Source: Lachnospiraceae bacterium
GTDB taxonomy: Bacteria; Bacillota; Clostridia; Lachnospirales; Lachnospiraceae
Reading direction: 5' to 3'
Length of the DNA: 64,000 bases
Assembly: GCA_017936885.1 (NCBI GenBank)
Contig: JAGBEO010000011.1
Coordinates: 186,001 to 250,000, forward strand
The stretch's first letter is position 1, and the number at the start of each line of letters is the position of its first letter. Made by a program: the position numbers and the translations under genes. The notes under the pieces were generated by a model that was given only the letters and a program-made list of their open reading frames with translations, was not told the origin of the DNA and did no database searches. Positions 63,468 to 64,000 of this stretch are shown one piece after another.

Positions 63468-64000
63468 ATGAGCAGAAATAAAACAGAACAAAAAGATAAT
63501 TCCAACAGAAAAATAAGAAATTTTCCTAAGCCCGCAGCGATCGCCATATTCTGGGGGCTTGGTCTGATTTTGGCGCTTGTGCTTGTAAATCATCACAACC
63601 CGTTGGCGGATCAGGTGACGGAGCGGATGAAAAAGGTCAGCGGCTGTGTGCTGATCACCTTTACCTGTATCATTTATACCATTTATTACGAGAGGATCAT
63701 GACCATTCCCGTGGAGCTTTGGCAAAGCAGGAAGCTGATCTGGAAGCTTGCGAAGAATGATTTCAAGAAACGGTATGCAGGGTCCTATTTGGGAATTGTC
63801 TGGGCGATGGCGCAGCCGGTTGTTACGGTGGTTATGTACTGGATCGTATTTGATAAAGTGTTTGATACGAGAAGCCAGTTGGTGGCAAGCGGTATTGAAG
63901 TGCCGTATGTGCTTTATTTGACGGCGGGGTTAGTGCCGTGGTTTTACTTTTCAGAGGCGATCACCCAGGGAACGATGGCGCTTGTGGAATACAATTATTT
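63468..64000 (+). CDS. ABC-2 type polysaccharide/teichoic acid export permease (3' end outside window)
   Basis: The frame is open from the ATG at 63468 to the window end, giving 177 residues. After a polar start come two hydrophobic segments (about 27-45 and 62-82), an extension not usual in this family. Then follows the family entry point LWQSRKLIWKLAKNDFKKRYAGSYLG, with IVWAMAQPVVTVVMYWIVF as first permease helix, and YLTAGLVPWFYFSEAI. This is the Wzm/TarG-type permease that exports lipid-linked surface polysaccharide with an ATPase partner, which should lie downstream. It is the only polymer exporter seen in the window. Confidence 0.88.
   Translation, partial: MSRNKTEQKDNSNRKIRNFPKPAAIAIFWGLGLILALVLVNHHNPLADQVTERMKKVSGCVLITFTCIIYTIYYERIMTIPVELWQSRKLIWKLAKNDFKKRYAGSYLGIVWAMAQPVVTVVMYWIVFDKVFDTRSQLVASGIEVPYVLYLTAGLVPWFYFSEAITQGTMALVEYNY

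Overview
This window reads as part of a Lachnospiraceae-like (Clostridia, Gram-positive) chromosome. Low-to-moderate GC, AGGAGG-type ribosome sites, sigma-A-type promoters, GH25 wall hydrolases with prealbumin-like domains, and families such as DUF6020, DUF6044 and DUF6077 that I know mainly from Lachnospiraceae all point that way. That assignment is inference, since no rRNA or housekeeping marker is present. I see no tRNA, rRNA, CRISPR array, insertion sequence or phage gene. Essentially the whole window is one very large cell-surface polysaccharide locus, cut at both ends by the window. It holds 48 coding regions, two of them partial and two that look like halves of one gene.

Layout: 1-8.5 kb holds a membrane glycosyltransferase, cytosolic GT2, GT4, GT4 and GT8 enzymes and a CotH-type kinase. 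8.5-14.7 kb makes a uronic-acid donor (UDP-glucose dehydrogenase, UDP-glucuronate 4-epimerase-like). It continues with a GtrB-like polyprenyl-phosphate glycosyltransferase, a large membrane protein and a YdjC/ChbG-type deacetylase. 14.7-25.5 kb carries SGNH plus MBOAT, a GtrII-like protein, a second MBOAT, another polyprenyl-phosphate GT2 and two large membrane proteins. 25.8-31.7 kb carries an SGNH protein, an FkbH-like HAD-IIIC enzyme, an acyl carrier protein and a VOC protein. 31.9-38.1 kb carries GtrA, DUF6044, a radical SAM/SPASM enzyme, an SGNH lipoprotein and a UDP-galactopyranose-mutase-like flavoprotein. 38.3-47.3 kb carries two more MBOAT+SGNH pairs around a split DUF6077 gene, then an SGNH protein lacking the usual serine. 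The 38.3-41.3 kb pair is visibly AT-rich.

48.2-63.3 kb is a second block in which dTDP-rhamnose genes (rfbB, rfbA, rfbC; no rfbD seen) are interleaved with two GH25 lysozyme-type proteins. Between rfbB and rfbA sits a tight cassette: two tandem membrane-anchored lamin-tail/CotH proteins, a small membrane protein, a carbohydrate-binding-domain lipoprotein, a VTC polyphosphate-polymerase domain protein and a DUF4956 membrane protein. The window ends in an ABC-2 polysaccharide/teichoic-acid export permease.

How they may fit together (inference): cytosolic glycosyltransferases and nucleotide-sugar enzymes build a polymer exported by the ABC transporter. Several polyprenyl-phosphate-sugar systems (GtrA/GtrB/GT-C type) add side sugars outside. 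Four MBOAT proteins with SGNH partners add acyl groups. The FkbH/ACP pair may supply an unusual acyl group (glyceryl-type). The CotH/VTC/DUF4956 cassette may add a phosphate or polyphosphate element. Many short transcription units in alternating orientation, separated by hairpin terminators, suggest modular assembly of the locus.
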